Shown here: positions 36,439 through 45,541 of the stretch, piece after piece | Position numbering within the stretch: position 1 is the stretch's first letter | Layout of the letters: each line of letters begins with the position of its first letter | DNA from: Hyphomonadaceae bacterium | GTDB taxonomy: Bacteria > Pseudomonadota > Alphaproteobacteria > Caulobacterales > Hyphomonadaceae | DNA: 64,000 nucleotides | NCBI GenBank assembly: GCA_022844475.1 | Contig: JALHLR010000016.1 | Location: 1 to 64,000 of the forward strand | Direction: 5' to 3' | Position numbers and translations under genes: made by a program | Notes under the pieces: generated by a model | Told to the model about the DNA's origin: nothing | What the model saw: only the letters and a program-made list of their open reading frames with translations | Database searches by the model: none

Positions 36439-36454
36439 TGGTTCTTATCTTGCA
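36439..36454 (+). promoter_or_regulatory. Candidate sigma-54 (RpoN) promoter for the glt operon
   Basis: TGGTTCTTATCTTGCA at 36439-36454 matches the sigma-54 core (TGGYACR-N4-TTGCW) at the invariant GG and GC, which are 10 bases apart as required, and at the TTGCA element. Transcription would begin near 36465, 56 bases before gltD. Sigma-54 control fits the nitrogen-assimilation role of the operon. No obvious NtrC site was found upstream. Confidence 0.6.
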
Positions 36455-36520
36455 GAATCTGATTGCGGGCCGCCACGTCGCGCTGCAAGGAAGCTCCGAC
36501 GTCCAACCCCGGGTGCACCC

Positions 36521-37972
36521 ATGGCGCAGCAGCGCATGCTCACTTTTGTGTCCGTCGACCAGCAGACGCCCGAAAAGCGTGAGCCGGACGATCGCCGCGC
36601 CGACTTCCATGAAATCTACGCCGACTTCATTGCGGCCAAGGCCAATGAGCAGGCCTCCCGCTGCTCGCAATGCGGCGTGCCGTTCTGCCAGACGCACTGC
36701 CCGCTCCAGAACAACATCCCCGACTGGCTGATGCTCACAGCGACCGGACGGCTGCAGGAGGCCTACGAGATCTCCGCCGCCACATCGAACATGCCGGAGA
36801 TCTGCGGCCGTATCTGCCCCCAGGATCGGCTGTGCGAAGGCGCCTGCGTCATCGAACAGTCGGGGCATGGTTCAGTGACGATCGGCGCGGTCGAACGCTA
36901 CATCACCGACACGGCATGGGAGCGCGGCTGGGTGCAGCCGATCGCACCCTCACGCGAACGCTCTGAAAGCGTCGGCATCATCGGCGCAGGCCCTGCCGGG
37001 CTTTCGGCGGCCGACGAACTTCGCGCAGCCGGCTACAAGGTCACCGTTTATGATCGTCACGATCGCGCAGGCGGTCTCCTGATCTACGGCATCCCGAATT
37101 TCAAGCTCGAGAAGGAGATCGTCGAGCGTCGCGTGAAGCGCCTCGCGGACGGCGGTGTGAGGTTCGTGCTCAACACCGACATCGGCAGGGACATCAGCTT
37201 CGCCGAGCTGCGCGCAAGGCATGACGCGATCCTCGTCGCGACCGGCGTCTACGCTGCACGGGAGATGCAGACGCCCGGAAACACGGCGAAGGGCGTGCTC
37301 AAGGCGCTCGACTTCCTGATCGCCGCCAACAGGGTCGGCCTTGGCGAGACAGTCGCTGACTTCGACAACGGCAAGCTCGATGCGGCGAAAAAGAATGTGG
37401 TGGTCATCGGCGGCGGCGACACCGCGATGGACTGCGTGCGCACCGCAATCCGGCAGGGTGCGAAATCCGTCACCTGCCTCTATCGCCGCGACCGCGCCAA
37501 CATGCCCGGCTCCCAGCGCGAAGTCGCCAATGCCGAGGAAGAGGGTGTCAAGTTCGACTGGCTGGCGGCGCCCAGCGCCGTCGCCGAGAAGAAAGGCGGC
37601 GGAGCCAAGGGGGTACGCGCCGTCCGCATGCGCCTCGGCCCGCCGGACGCGTCCGGCCGCCAGGCGCCCGAGGAAATCTCCGGCTCCGAGTACGAGGCGA
37701 AGGCCGACATGGTCATCAAGGCGCTGGGTTTCGACCCCGAGGACCTGCCCTCACAGTTCAACCAGCGCGCCCTTGCCGTGAACCGCTGGGGGGCCGTGAA
37801 AGTCGACTACGGCACCATGATGACGTCGATGGACGGCGTCTTCGCTGCCGGCGACATCGTGCGTGGCGCATCGCTTGTCGTCTGGGCGATCAAGGAAGGC
37901 CGCGACGCGGCCGCCTCCATCGATGCTTACCTGAAAACGCGCGCCGCCTCCGCGCGCGTTGCTGCGGAGTGA
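36521..37972 (+). CDS. gltD: Glutamate synthase small subunit
   Basis: GltD feeds NADPH electrons via FAD and iron-sulfur clusters to GltB, which makes glutamate from glutamine and 2-oxoglutarate. The 483-residue protein begins with the cysteine-rich region CSQCGVPFCQTHC and CGRICPQDRLCEGAC, then the FAD-binding IIGAGPAGLSAADE, and an NADPH-binding VVVIGGGDTAMDCVRTA. AAGDIVRGASLVVWAI is the C-terminal FAD motif. ATG 36521 is chosen over the track's 36410. It leads a four-gene group that ends with gltB, the reverse of the common gltB-gltD order. Confidence 0.95.
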   Translation: MAQQRMLTFVSVDQQTPEKREPDDRRADFHEIYADFIAAKANEQASRCSQCGVPFCQTHCPLQNNIPDWLMLTATGRLQEAYEISAATSNMPEICGRICPQDRLCEGACVIEQSGHGSVTIGAVERYITDTAWERGWVQPIAPSRERSESVGIIGAGPAGLSAADELRAAGYKVTVYDRHDRAGGLLIYGIPNFKLEKEIVERRVKRLADGGVRFVLNTDIGRDISFAELRARHDAILVATGVYAAREMQTPGNTAKGVLKALDFLIAANRVGLGETVADFDNGKLDAAKKNVVVIGGGDTAMDCVRTAIRQGAKSVTCLYRRDRANMPGSQREVANAEEEGVKFDWLAAPSAVAEKKGGGAKGVRAVRMRLGPPDASGRQAPEEISGSEYEAKADMVIKALGFDPEDLPSQFNQRALAVNRWGAVKVDYGTMMTSMDGVFAAGDIVRGASLVVWAIKEGRDAAASIDAYLKTRAASARVAAE

Positions 37973-37978
37973 GCCACG

Positions 37979-38329
37979 ATGGATATCTATCAGATCTCGG
38001 TCGACCTGAAGCCCGGCGTGCGGGATACGCGCTTCCTCGCCGCCCTCGACGCATATCTTGGCGCACTGAAAGCCGACGGCCGGATCGAAGGCTGGCGCCT
38101 GCTGCGGCGCAAGCTCGGCCTCGGCATGCCAGGCCTTGGCGAGTTCCAGATCCTGATCGAGACGCGCAACCTCACCCAGCTCGACGCGGCATTCACCGCC
38201 GCCTCGAGGCGCGATGAGCCGATCGAGGGCGCGCATCACGGCGTCAGCGCGCTGGTTCACAATTTCCAGGCTGCGCTCTACCGCGACTTTCCCGACCCGC
38301 ACCGGAAGCAGGGCGAGGAGAAGTTCTGA
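37979..38329 (+). CDS. DUF6614-like protein in the glt operon
   Basis: This is a 116-residue protein, probably of the family labelled DUF6614, judged from DIYQISVDLKPGVRDTRFL, GRIEGWRLLRRKLGLG and EFQILIETRNLTQLDAAF. It may adopt a dimeric alpha/beta barrel like other small DUFs of this size; the function is unknown. It starts 6 bases after gltD, and its stop codon overlaps the start of the next gene (TGATG), so expression should be coupled. Confidence 0.7.
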   Translation: MDIYQISVDLKPGVRDTRFLAALDAYLGALKADGRIEGWRLLRRKLGLGMPGLGEFQILIETRNLTQLDAAFTAASRRDEPIEGAHHGVSALVHNFQAALYRDFPDPHRKQGEEKF

Positions 38330-38754
38330 TGTCGACGCATTCGGGGCGCTGCCTCTGCGGGGCCATCACTTACACCGGCAGGGGCGACTTCATCATGCAG
38401 GTCTGCCACTGCGCCAGCTGCCGGCGCTGGACAGGCAGCCCCGCCATGACGCTGACCTTCGCCGCTGGCATCAACATAGAGACACCTGCGAGCATTCGCT
38501 GGCATCGCTCCTCGGAGTGGGCCGAGCGAGGCTCCTGCACCGCATGCGGTACGACCCTGTTCTACCGTCTGGTCGATGGCGACTATATCAACGTGTCGGC
38601 CGGAAGCCTCGATGATCAGGGCGCGATCAGGCAGATCGACGAGCATGTCTTCATCGACGAGAAGCCGGCGCACTACGACTTTTCCGGCAATGCCCCGCGC
38701 GTGACAGGCGCAGAGGTCGTTGCCCGCTTCCAGCCACCGGGCGAGCCTTCATGA
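38329..38754 (+). CDS. GFA-family zinc-binding protein
   Basis: This is a 141-residue protein of the glutathione-dependent formaldehyde-activating enzyme (GFA/Gfa-like) family. The zinc-binding cysteines are visible: GRCLCGAITY, CHCASCRRW, SCTACGTTLF. Members are often of unknown substrate, and a role in formaldehyde detoxification should not be assumed. Its start overlaps the preceding stop and its end overlaps the gltB start as ATGA, so it is embedded in the glutamate synthase operon. Confidence 0.85.
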   Translation: MSTHSGRCLCGAITYTGRGDFIMQVCHCASCRRWTGSPAMTLTFAAGINIETPASIRWHRSSEWAERGSCTACGTTLFYRLVDGDYINVSAGSLDDQGAIRQIDEHVFIDEKPAHYDFSGNAPRVTGAEVVARFQPPGEPS

Positions 38755-41700
38755 CACACGAAAAAGCCGGCCAGGAATGGCTCGAACGCTACACGGAACA
38801 GCGCGACGCGCTGATCGCGGCCAATGCCTACGACCCCGCCGACGAGAAGGACTCATGCGGCGTCGGCCTTGTGGCGCAGATCGATGGAACGCCGCGCCGC
38901 GAAATCGTCGAGATGGCGATCCGCGCGCTGAAGGCGGTCTACCACCGCGGCGCGGTTGACGCCGATGGCAAGACCGGTGATGGCGCAGGCATCCGTGTCG
39001 ATGTTCCGCAGGACTTCTTCCGCGACGCCGTGCGCGGCATGGGCCACACGATCAGCGACGACCGGCAGGTCTGCGTCGGCCAGATCTTCCTGCCCCGCAC
39101 CGATCTCGCAGCACAGGAAAAAGCCCGTTCGATCATCGAGACAGAGGTCGTGCACTTCGGCTTCTACATCTATGGCTGGCGCCAGCCGCCGATCGACACA
39201 TCGGTCATCGGCATGAAAGCGAACGCCACGCGGCCCGAGATCGAGCAGATCCTGTTCTCCGATCAGCTGAAGCGCGAGCCGGCAGAGCTGGAACGCGCGC
39301 TCTACATCTGTCGCCGCCGGATCGAGAACCGGGCGCGCGCCTCGAACCTCGACCTCTATCTCTGCTCGTTCTCCTCGCGGGCGCTGATCTACAAGGGCAT
39401 GTTCCTCGCCCAGGACATCGACGCCTTCTATCTCGACCTGAAGGATCCGCGATTCGTCTCCGCCGTCGCGATCTACCACCAGCGCTATTCGACCAACACC
39501 TTCCCGCAATGGCGCCTCGCCCAGCCCTTCCGGATGCTTGCACACAATGGCGAGATCAACACGATTTCGGGCAACATCAACTGGATGAAGAGCCACGAGA
39601 TCAAGATGGTCTCGGACGTGTTCGGCGAGCATGGCGATGATGTGAAGCCCGTGATCCAGCCGGGCGGATCGGATTCAGCTGCGCTCGACAATGCGTTTGA
39701 ATTGCTGGTGCGCGCCGGCCGCCCAGGCCCAATGGCGAAAACCCTCCTCGTCCCCGAGCCGCTTGCGCGCGATGAGCGCATCATGCCGCGTGCGCACCAG
39801 GCGCTTTATGCCTACGCCAACTCGGTGATGGAGCCATGGGACGGTCCGGCGGCCCTCGCCATGTTCGACGGCCGCTGGGCCATCGCCGGCATGGACCGCA
39901 ACGGCCTGCGCCCCATGCGCTTTGCGCTCACGGAAGATGGCGTGCTCGCAGTCGGCTCCGAGGCCGGCATGTGCTCGATCAACGAAGAGATCATCACGCG
40001 CAAGGGCCGCGTTCCGCCCGGCGGCATGATCGCCGTCGATGTGCGCGACGGGAAGTTCTACGAACACACGGCGCTGATCGACCGTCTCGCGAGCAGCCAC
40101 CCATACGAGCAGTGGCTGTCCAACGTCGTCGAACTGGAGCCCGTGATCGGCCCCGGTCCCGAGCAGCGCCTCTATGCCGAGCGTTCGGAGTTCCTGCGCC
40201 GCCAGCACGCGGCCGGCTTCACGATGGAAGACGTCGAGCTGATCCTCTCGCCCATGGCAGAAGACGGCAAGGAAGCCATTGGCTCGATGGGCGATGACAG
40301 CCCCCTCGCCGTCCTCTCGGACGTTCACCGTCCGCTGTCGCACTTCTTCCGGCAGAACTTCGCACAGGTCACCAACCCGCCGATCGATCCGCTGCGCGAG
40401 GAACGGGTGATGAGCCTGCGGACGCGCTTCAAGAACCTCGGCAACATCCTCGCGCAGGATGCGACGCAGACCAATGTCTTCGTCCTGGAGAGCCCCGTCC
40501 TCACAAACGGCATGTATACGCGCATGCTGGAGACGATTGGCGAACAGGTCGCCGTCATCGACTGCACCTTCTCTGTTTCGGGCCCGGCCGATTCCGCGGG
40601 CTCACCGGGCATCGCCCTGCGTGATGCGGTCGCCCGCATCCGTGAAGAAGCGCGCGTCGCCGTCTCCTCCGGCCGCGGCCACATCATCCTGACCGATGAG
40701 GGCCAGAGCGCGGATCGCGCCGGCATCCCGATGATCCTCGCCGCCGGCGCCGTTCACTCATGGCTGGTCAGCCACGGCCTGCGCACCTTCTGCTCGATCA
40801 CAGTCCGCTCGGCCGAGTGCATGGACACGCACTACTTCGCGGTGCTCGTCGGCGTCGGCGCGACCTGCGTCAACGCGTACATGGCGCAGGAAACGCTGGC
40901 AGACCGTCACGCCAGGGGACTGTTCGGCGACAAGGCCCTCGGCCAGATCGTGCTGAACTACAAGAAATCCATCGAGGCGGGCCTGCTCAAGATTCTCTCC
41001 AAGATGGGAATTTCGGTCATCTCGTCCTATCGCGGCGGCTATAACTTCGAGGCGCTCGGCCTCTCCCGCGCGCTCGTGGCCGACTACTTCCCCGGCATGA
41101 CCAGCCGCATCTCCGGCATCGGCCTCGCGGGACTGCAACGCAAGGCGATCGACCTGCATGCAAAGGCCTGGGGCGCCTCCGTCGCCGTGCTGCCGATCGG
41201 CGGCTTCTACCGCGTCCGCGCAAGCGGCGACACGCACGCCCTCTCGGGCGAGCTGATCCATGCGCTGCAGCACGCCTGCGACACCAACTCCTACGCCGCC
41301 TTCCGCAAGTATTCGAAACTCGCGAACGCGAAGAAGAAGATGGTGCAGCTGCGCGACCTGCTCGACTTCAAGCCGCAGCCAAAACCGGCCTCGTTGCACG
41401 ATGTCCAGTCGGTCAACGAGATCCGCAAGCGCTTCGTCACGCCAGGCATGTCGCTCGGTGCGCTGGGGCCAGAAGCACACGGCACGCTCAACATCGCCAT
41501 GAACCGCATCGGCGCGAAGTCCGTGTCCGGCGAGGGCGGCGAAGTACGCGAGCGCTACAAGCCGATGCCCAATGGCGACAACGCCAACTCGATGATCAAG
41601 CAGGTCGCCTCGGGCCGGTTCGGCGTCACCGCGGAGTATCTCAACAACTGCAAGGAGCTCGAGATCAAGGTCGCGCAGGGCGCCAAGCCCGGGGAAGGTG

Positions 41701-43304
41701 GCCAGCTGCCGGGATTCAAGGTCACGGAGTTCATCGCACGCAACCGCTATGCAACGCCCGGCGTCATGCTGATCTCGCCGCCGCCGCACCACGACATCTA
41801 TTCGATCGAGGACCTCGCCCAGCTCATCTACGACCTGAAGCAGATCAACCCGGACTGCCGCGTCTGCGTGAAACTCGTCTCGCGCTCCGGCGTCGGCACG
41901 ATCGCGGCAGGCGTTGCGAAAGCCAAGGCCGACGTCATCCTGATCTCCGGCCATGTCGGCGGCACCGGCGCCTCTCCCCAGTCGTCGATCAAGTTCGCCG
42001 GCCTGCCGTGGGAGATCGGGCTTGCCGAAGCCCACCACGTTCTGACACTCAACAACCTGCGCGACCAGGTCACGCTGCGCACCGATGGCGGCCTCCGCAC
42101 CGGGCGCGACATCGTGATGGCGGCAATGCTTGGCGCGGAAGAGTATGGCATCGGCACCGCCAGCCTGCTGGCCATGGGCTGCATCATGGTGCGCCAGTGC
42201 CATTCCAACACCTGCCCCGTCGGCGTCTGCACGCAGGACGAACGCCTGCGCGCGAAGTTCACCGGCACGGCGGACAAGGTCGTCAACCTGATGACCTTCA
42301 TCGCCGAGGAAGTGCGTGAGGTCCTCGCCGAGCTTGGCTTCACACGCCTCGACGAGGTGATCGGTCGCACCGATCTGCTGCATCAGGTCTCGCGCGGTTC
42401 GGCGATGCTCGACGACCTCGACCTGTCACCGCTGCTTGTGCGCGCCGACCCGACAGCGAAAGTCACCTACAAGCCGACGCTTCGCAACGAGGTGCCCGAC
42501 GCGCTGGATGAGCAGATCCTTCGCGACGGAGCGCCCTTCTTCGAGCGCGGCGAGAAGATGCAGCTCGACTATCACGTCAGGAATACGCAGCGCGCCATCG
42601 GCACGCGCGCCTCGTCTCACATCGTGCGCAAGTACGGCATGGACGGCCTTCCCGAGGATCGTCTCTGGGTGACGCTGGAAGGCTCGTGCGGCCAGTCGCT
42701 CGGCGCCTTCGGCGTCAAGGGCCTGACGCTCGAGGTCGTGGGGGACGCCAACGATTATGTCGGCAAGGGCCTGTCAGGCGCGACCATCATCATCAGGCCG
42801 CCATCGACCGCAAGGTTTGCCGCGAAGGACAACACCATCATCGGCAATACGGTTCTCTACGGCGCAACCTCCGGCAATCTCTTCGCCGCAGGTCAGGCAG
42901 GCGAGCGCTTCGCCGTACGCAATTCCGGCGCGACGGTCGTGGTCGAGGGTTGCGGATCCAATGGCTGCGAATACATGACCGGCGGTACGGCCGTGATCCT
43001 CGGCGCGGTCGGCCAGAATTTCGGCGCCGGCATGACGGGGGGCATGGCCTTCGTCTACGATCCGCAGGAGCGGTTTGCGCTGATGGCGAACGCCGAGACC
43101 ATTCTCTGGCGTCCCGTGGTCACCGATCACTGGAGCAAGGTGCTGCACGACCTCATCGCGGAGCACGTGAAGCGTACTGGCTCGCTTCAGGGCAGGACCA
43201 TCCTCGCCAACTGGCAGCTGGAGCTACGCAATTTCGTTCACGTCGTGCCCAGGGAATCGGTTGCGCGACTGGCAGCGCCACTGGAGCTGAAGGCCGCGGA
43301 ATGA
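38751..43304 (+). CDS. gltB: Glutamate synthase large subunit
   Basis: GltB combines a glutaminase domain, which releases ammonia from glutamine, with an FMN/iron-sulfur synthase domain. The 1517-residue protein has a 35-residue propeptide before the mature N-terminal Cys36 (KDSCGVGL). It contains the synthase signature KLVSRSGVGTIAAGVAKAKAD and GHVGGTGASP, the 3Fe-4S cysteines QCHSNTCPVGVC, and a C-terminal beta-helix (GATIIIRPP, GATVVVEGCGSNGCEY). The length is normal. Its ATG overlaps the GFA stop by four bases. Confidence 0.97.
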   Translation: MTHEKAGQEWLERYTEQRDALIAANAYDPADEKDSCGVGLVAQIDGTPRREIVEMAIRALKAVYHRGAVDADGKTGDGAGIRVDVPQDFFRDAVRGMGHTISDDRQVCVGQIFLPRTDLAAQEKARSIIETEVVHFGFYIYGWRQPPIDTSVIGMKANATRPEIEQILFSDQLKREPAELERALYICRRRIENRARASNLDLYLCSFSSRALIYKGMFLAQDIDAFYLDLKDPRFVSAVAIYHQRYSTNTFPQWRLAQPFRMLAHNGEINTISGNINWMKSHEIKMVSDVFGEHGDDVKPVIQPGGSDSAALDNAFELLVRAGRPGPMAKTLLVPEPLARDERIMPRAHQALYAYANSVMEPWDGPAALAMFDGRWAIAGMDRNGLRPMRFALTEDGVLAVGSEAGMCSINEEIITRKGRVPPGGMIAVDVRDGKFYEHTALIDRLASSHPYEQWLSNVVELEPVIGPGPEQRLYAERSEFLRRQHAAGFTMEDVELILSPMAEDGKEAIGSMGDDSPLAVLSDVHRPLSHFFRQNFAQVTNPPIDPLREERVMSLRTRFKNLGNILAQDATQTNVFVLESPVLTNGMYTRMLETIGEQVAVIDCTFSVSGPADSAGSPGIALRDAVARIREEARVAVSSGRGHIILTDEGQSADRAGIPMILAAGAVHSWLVSHGLRTFCSITVRSAECMDTHYFAVLVGVGATCVNAYMAQETLADRHARGLFGDKALGQIVLNYKKSIEAGLLKILSKMGISVISSYRGGYNFEALGLSRALVADYFPGMTSRISGIGLAGLQRKAIDLHAKAWGASVAVLPIGGFYRVRASGDTHALSGELIHALQHACDTNSYAAFRKYSKLANAKKKMVQLRDLLDFKPQPKPASLHDVQSVNEIRKRFVTPGMSLGALGPEAHGTLNIAMNRIGAKSVSGEGGEVRERYKPMPNGDNANSMIKQVASGRFGVTAEYLNNCKELEIKVAQGAKPGEGGQLPGFKVTEFIARNRYATPGVMLISPPPHHDIYSIEDLAQLIYDLKQINPDCRVCVKLVSRSGVGTIAAGVAKAKADVILISGHVGGTGASPQSSIKFAGLPWEIGLAEAHHVLTLNNLRDQVTLRTDGGLRTGRDIVMAAMLGAEEYGIGTASLLAMGCIMVRQCHSNTCPVGVCTQDERLRAKFTGTADKVVNLMTFIAEEVREVLAELGFTRLDEVIGRTDLLHQVSRGSAMLDDLDLSPLLVRADPTAKVTYKPTLRNEVPDALDEQILRDGAPFFERGEKMQLDYHVRNTQRAIGTRASSHIVRKYGMDGLPEDRLWVTLEGSCGQSLGAFGVKGLTLEVVGDANDYVGKGLSGATIIIRPPSTARFAAKDNTIIGNTVLYGATSGNLFAAGQAGERFAVRNSGATVVVEGCGSNGCEYMTGGTAVILGAVGQNFGAGMTGGMAFVYDPQERFALMANAETILWRPVVTDHWSKVLHDLIAEHVKRTGSLQGRTILANWQLELRNFVHVVPRESVARLAAPLELKAAE

Positions 43305-43477
43305 CCCTCATGCAAGCCGCAGCTGTCTGCTCCGCGAAGACCTGAAGCGCCTGAGGCCCGACCGGCTTGCGGAAGTCCAGGCGGCTGCTGACCTTCGGGC
43401 ACGTCGTTGGGTTGCTGCGGCGCACCCTCCCGCGCCCCGGCTGAGACGGCACGGGGGCGATGCTACGCCGGGCCGCC

Positions 43478-43789
43478 TTATCGCCAGGGCGACTTTACCG
43501 AGTAGGCATCCTCATCCACCGGCGCGGCCGGCGCGGTCTGTACCGAGAAGGTTTCACCGCCGGGAATACTGAACCCTGCGATCTGCTTCGGCGGCACGAT
43601 CTCGAAGCCGAGCCCGTGGAACAGGGCCATGAAGCCGACGAACGACAGGACTGTCGTCGCGATCACCTGCGCGATCACGCGCGTGATCAGCCCCCGGAAG
43701 AAGAACGCAGCGCTCAGCGCGGCGACTGTGCTGCCCCCAAGGCCGGCCATGCCAGCCACCGTCGCAAGATCGAGATCAATGCCGCCCAT
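43478..43789 (-). CDS. Small membrane protein near the Anbu cluster
   Basis: I do not recognise this 103-residue protein. It has about two membrane helices (VAGMAGLGGSTVAALSAAFFF and IAQVIATTVLSFVGFMALF) and a periplasmic or cytoplasmic Pro-rich C terminus. It lies 175 bases downstream of the DUF2233 gene in the same direction, so it may belong to the same transcript, and it is convergent with gltB. Confidence 0.6.
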   Translation of the reverse strand: MGGIDLDLATVAGMAGLGGSTVAALSAAFFFRGLITRVIAQVIATTVLSFVGFMALFHGLGFEIVPPKQIAGFSIPGGETFSVQTAPAAPVDEDAYSVKSPWR

Positions 43790-43964
43790 CAGGTCCTCCC
43801 ATTCGGCCGCGCGAGGGTTTGCGTCGGCCAGACATTCGGGCCGACATTAGTCGAAGCAGCGACAGGAAGGAAACCCGCCCCATCAGCACTTGCGATGGTG
43901 CGTGACATTGCGGCGCCGTCACGTTGCGGGTCAGACCCGGGCAAGTGCCTGCAAGCCGGTTTTT

Positions 43965-44723
43965 TCAAGGGGACGTGACGACAACCATCGGTCCGAGATT
44001 GCGCCCGGCATCCAGCCTGTCCAGGGACGGCGCCCACAGGCTCGACACGGCGCCATCGAAGTAGAGCGCGTCGTCACACTTCAGCTGGTCGCGATACAGC
44101 CGCGCCAGCTTGCCGAACGACACCGGCGCATCGCTGATCACGAACAACGCATCGCCCGCATCAGTCACACCGACGCCGTTGCGGATATGGCGTGACTCCC
44201 CGTCATGGTCGAATTTCGGATGCAGCTTTCCATCGACCACCAGCATGGGTCCCGACTGCGTCGCCCAGGCGGGCTTCGGCTTCTGCGCGACCCAGGCCTC
44301 CGTTGCGGTCACGTGCATGCTGCCATCGCCGCCGATCCAGAACACGCCATTCGGCTTGAGGTGAAAATTGCCGTACCCGTCGCGCGTGTTGACCGCCTTC
44401 AGCTGGCGGCCGTTCTCGACATAAAGACCGATCGGCGCGCCGCGGACATCGAACATTCCTGCATTCATCGCAAAGCGCACCTGGTCCGCCGCCTCGCCGA
44501 GGTCGCGCTTCAGCAGGGAAAGTCGCCGATGCGGCTTGCCATCGGGCCCGCGCAGCGACAGCGCAATCCTGTCCTCGCCGGGCCTCGCCGTGCAGACAGT
44601 GAAGCCGTCGCCCTCGAAGGTCAGCGATACACACGGTGCATCGCTCGCCTGCGCTGCGCCATCGGGCGAAGCCGACAGAAGCGCAATGAACAGAACAGCC
44701 AGCCCGGCGCGGATGAATCCCAT
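43965..44723 (-). CDS. DUF2233 (NAGPA-like phosphodiester glycosidase) exported protein
   Basis: This is a 252-residue protein with a signal peptide (LAVLFIALLSASPDGAAQAS). The DUF2233 domain is visible in MNAGMFDVRGAPIGLYVENG, NFHLKPNGVFWI, TQSGPMLVVDGKLHP and ALYFDGAVSSLWAP, as in the alpha-N-acetylglucosaminidase that uncovers mannose-6-phosphate and related bacterial phosphodiester glycosidases. It may hydrolyse sugar phosphodiesters in the periplasm, perhaps on wall polymers. The gene begins 39 bases after the Anbu stop and appears to be part of the same operon. Confidence 0.8.
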   Translation of the reverse strand: MGFIRAGLAVLFIALLSASPDGAAQASDAPCVSLTFEGDGFTVCTARPGEDRIALSLRGPDGKPHRRLSLLKRDLGEAADQVRFAMNAGMFDVRGAPIGLYVENGRQLKAVNTRDGYGNFHLKPNGVFWIGGDGSMHVTATEAWVAQKPKPAWATQSGPMLVVDGKLHPKFDHDGESRHIRNGVGVTDAGDALFVISDAPVSFGKLARLYRDQLKCDDALYFDGAVSSLWAPSLDRLDAGRNLGPMVVVTSP

Positions 44724-44762
44724 GGATCGCTGATGCCCGTGAAATCCGGCGGTTGTGTGGAG

Positions 44763-45497
44763 TTACAGCTTCACGCTCGGCAGGTTCATGAACGCTGTCT
44801 TGAGCGAGGCAGCCCAGCTGTCGCTGATCTGGCGGAACTCCTTGTGGTCGCTTTCGATGCGCTGCGTCTGCGCCCTCATCGTGTCCACCGGAATGACGCA
44901 GAGGTCGAGCGGCATGCCCACCGACAGGTTGGAACGCAGCGTCGAATCCATCGAGACAAGCACCGCCTTCACTGCATCGTCGATCGAGGTGTCCGGCCTG
45001 ATCACGCGATCGAGGATCGGTTTGCCATACTTGTGCTCGCCGATCTGGAGATAGGGGGTGTCCTCCCCCGCCTCGATGAAATTCCCTGCCGTGTAGATCA
45101 GGAACAGGCGGAGCTCTCCGCCCCTGCGCTGACCAGCCATGATGATGGTGGCGTTCGCCGCTGCGCCCTGCGCTTCGATCTCGGCGCGGTCACGCTTCTG
45201 GATCTCGCGCATCGCTTCACCGACGAGCTGGGCTGCGCGATAGAGCGTGTCGCAGGTCATGACGCTCTCGATTTCCGGGTCGATCTTCGCGCGCTTCACC
45301 GCCGCCCCGATATGCGTCACCACGCCCTGCGTGATGCCGAGATTGCCCGCGCACATCAGCGTCACGACGCGCTCGCCCGGCTCCTCGAACACGAACATCT
45401 TGCGGAAGCGCGCGATGTTGTCGACGCCCGCATTGGTGCGCGTGTCCGACAGTAGCACGAGGCCAGCCTTGAGCTTGAGGCCAACGCAATAAGTCAT
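44763..45497 (-). CDS. Anbu, proteasome-like peptidase (HslV-related)
   Basis: Anbu is a bacterial homologue of the proteasome beta subunit, predicted to form oligomers with an N-terminal nucleophile. The 244-residue protein begins MTYCVGLKLKAGLVLLSDTRTNAG, so the nucleophile would be Thr2. It has the family features LMCAGNLGITQGVVTH and FLIYTAGNFIEAGEDTPYLQIGEHKYGKPILDR. It is the fourth gene in a minus-strand operon with ATP-grasp, alpha-E and transglutaminase-like genes, and starts 44 bases after the latter. Confidence 0.9.
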   Translation of the reverse strand: MTYCVGLKLKAGLVLLSDTRTNAGVDNIARFRKMFVFEEPGERVVTLMCAGNLGITQGVVTHIGAAVKRAKIDPEIESVMTCDTLYRAAQLVGEAMREIQKRDRAEIEAQGAAANATIIMAGQRRGGELRLFLIYTAGNFIEAGEDTPYLQIGEHKYGKPILDRVIRPDTSIDDAVKAVLVSMDSTLRSNLSVGMPLDLCVIPVDTMRAQTQRIESDHKEFRQISDSWAASLKTAFMNLPSVKL

Positions 45498-45541
45498 GTG
45501 CCGCCCGATCTCCGGCCAGTTCCGGCGAACATCCGACCCCC

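Noticed and set aside
40758-42383. 541-codon minus-strand frame within gltB
   Set aside because: Antisense shadow of gltB, rich in Ala/Asp/His repeats typical of such frames.
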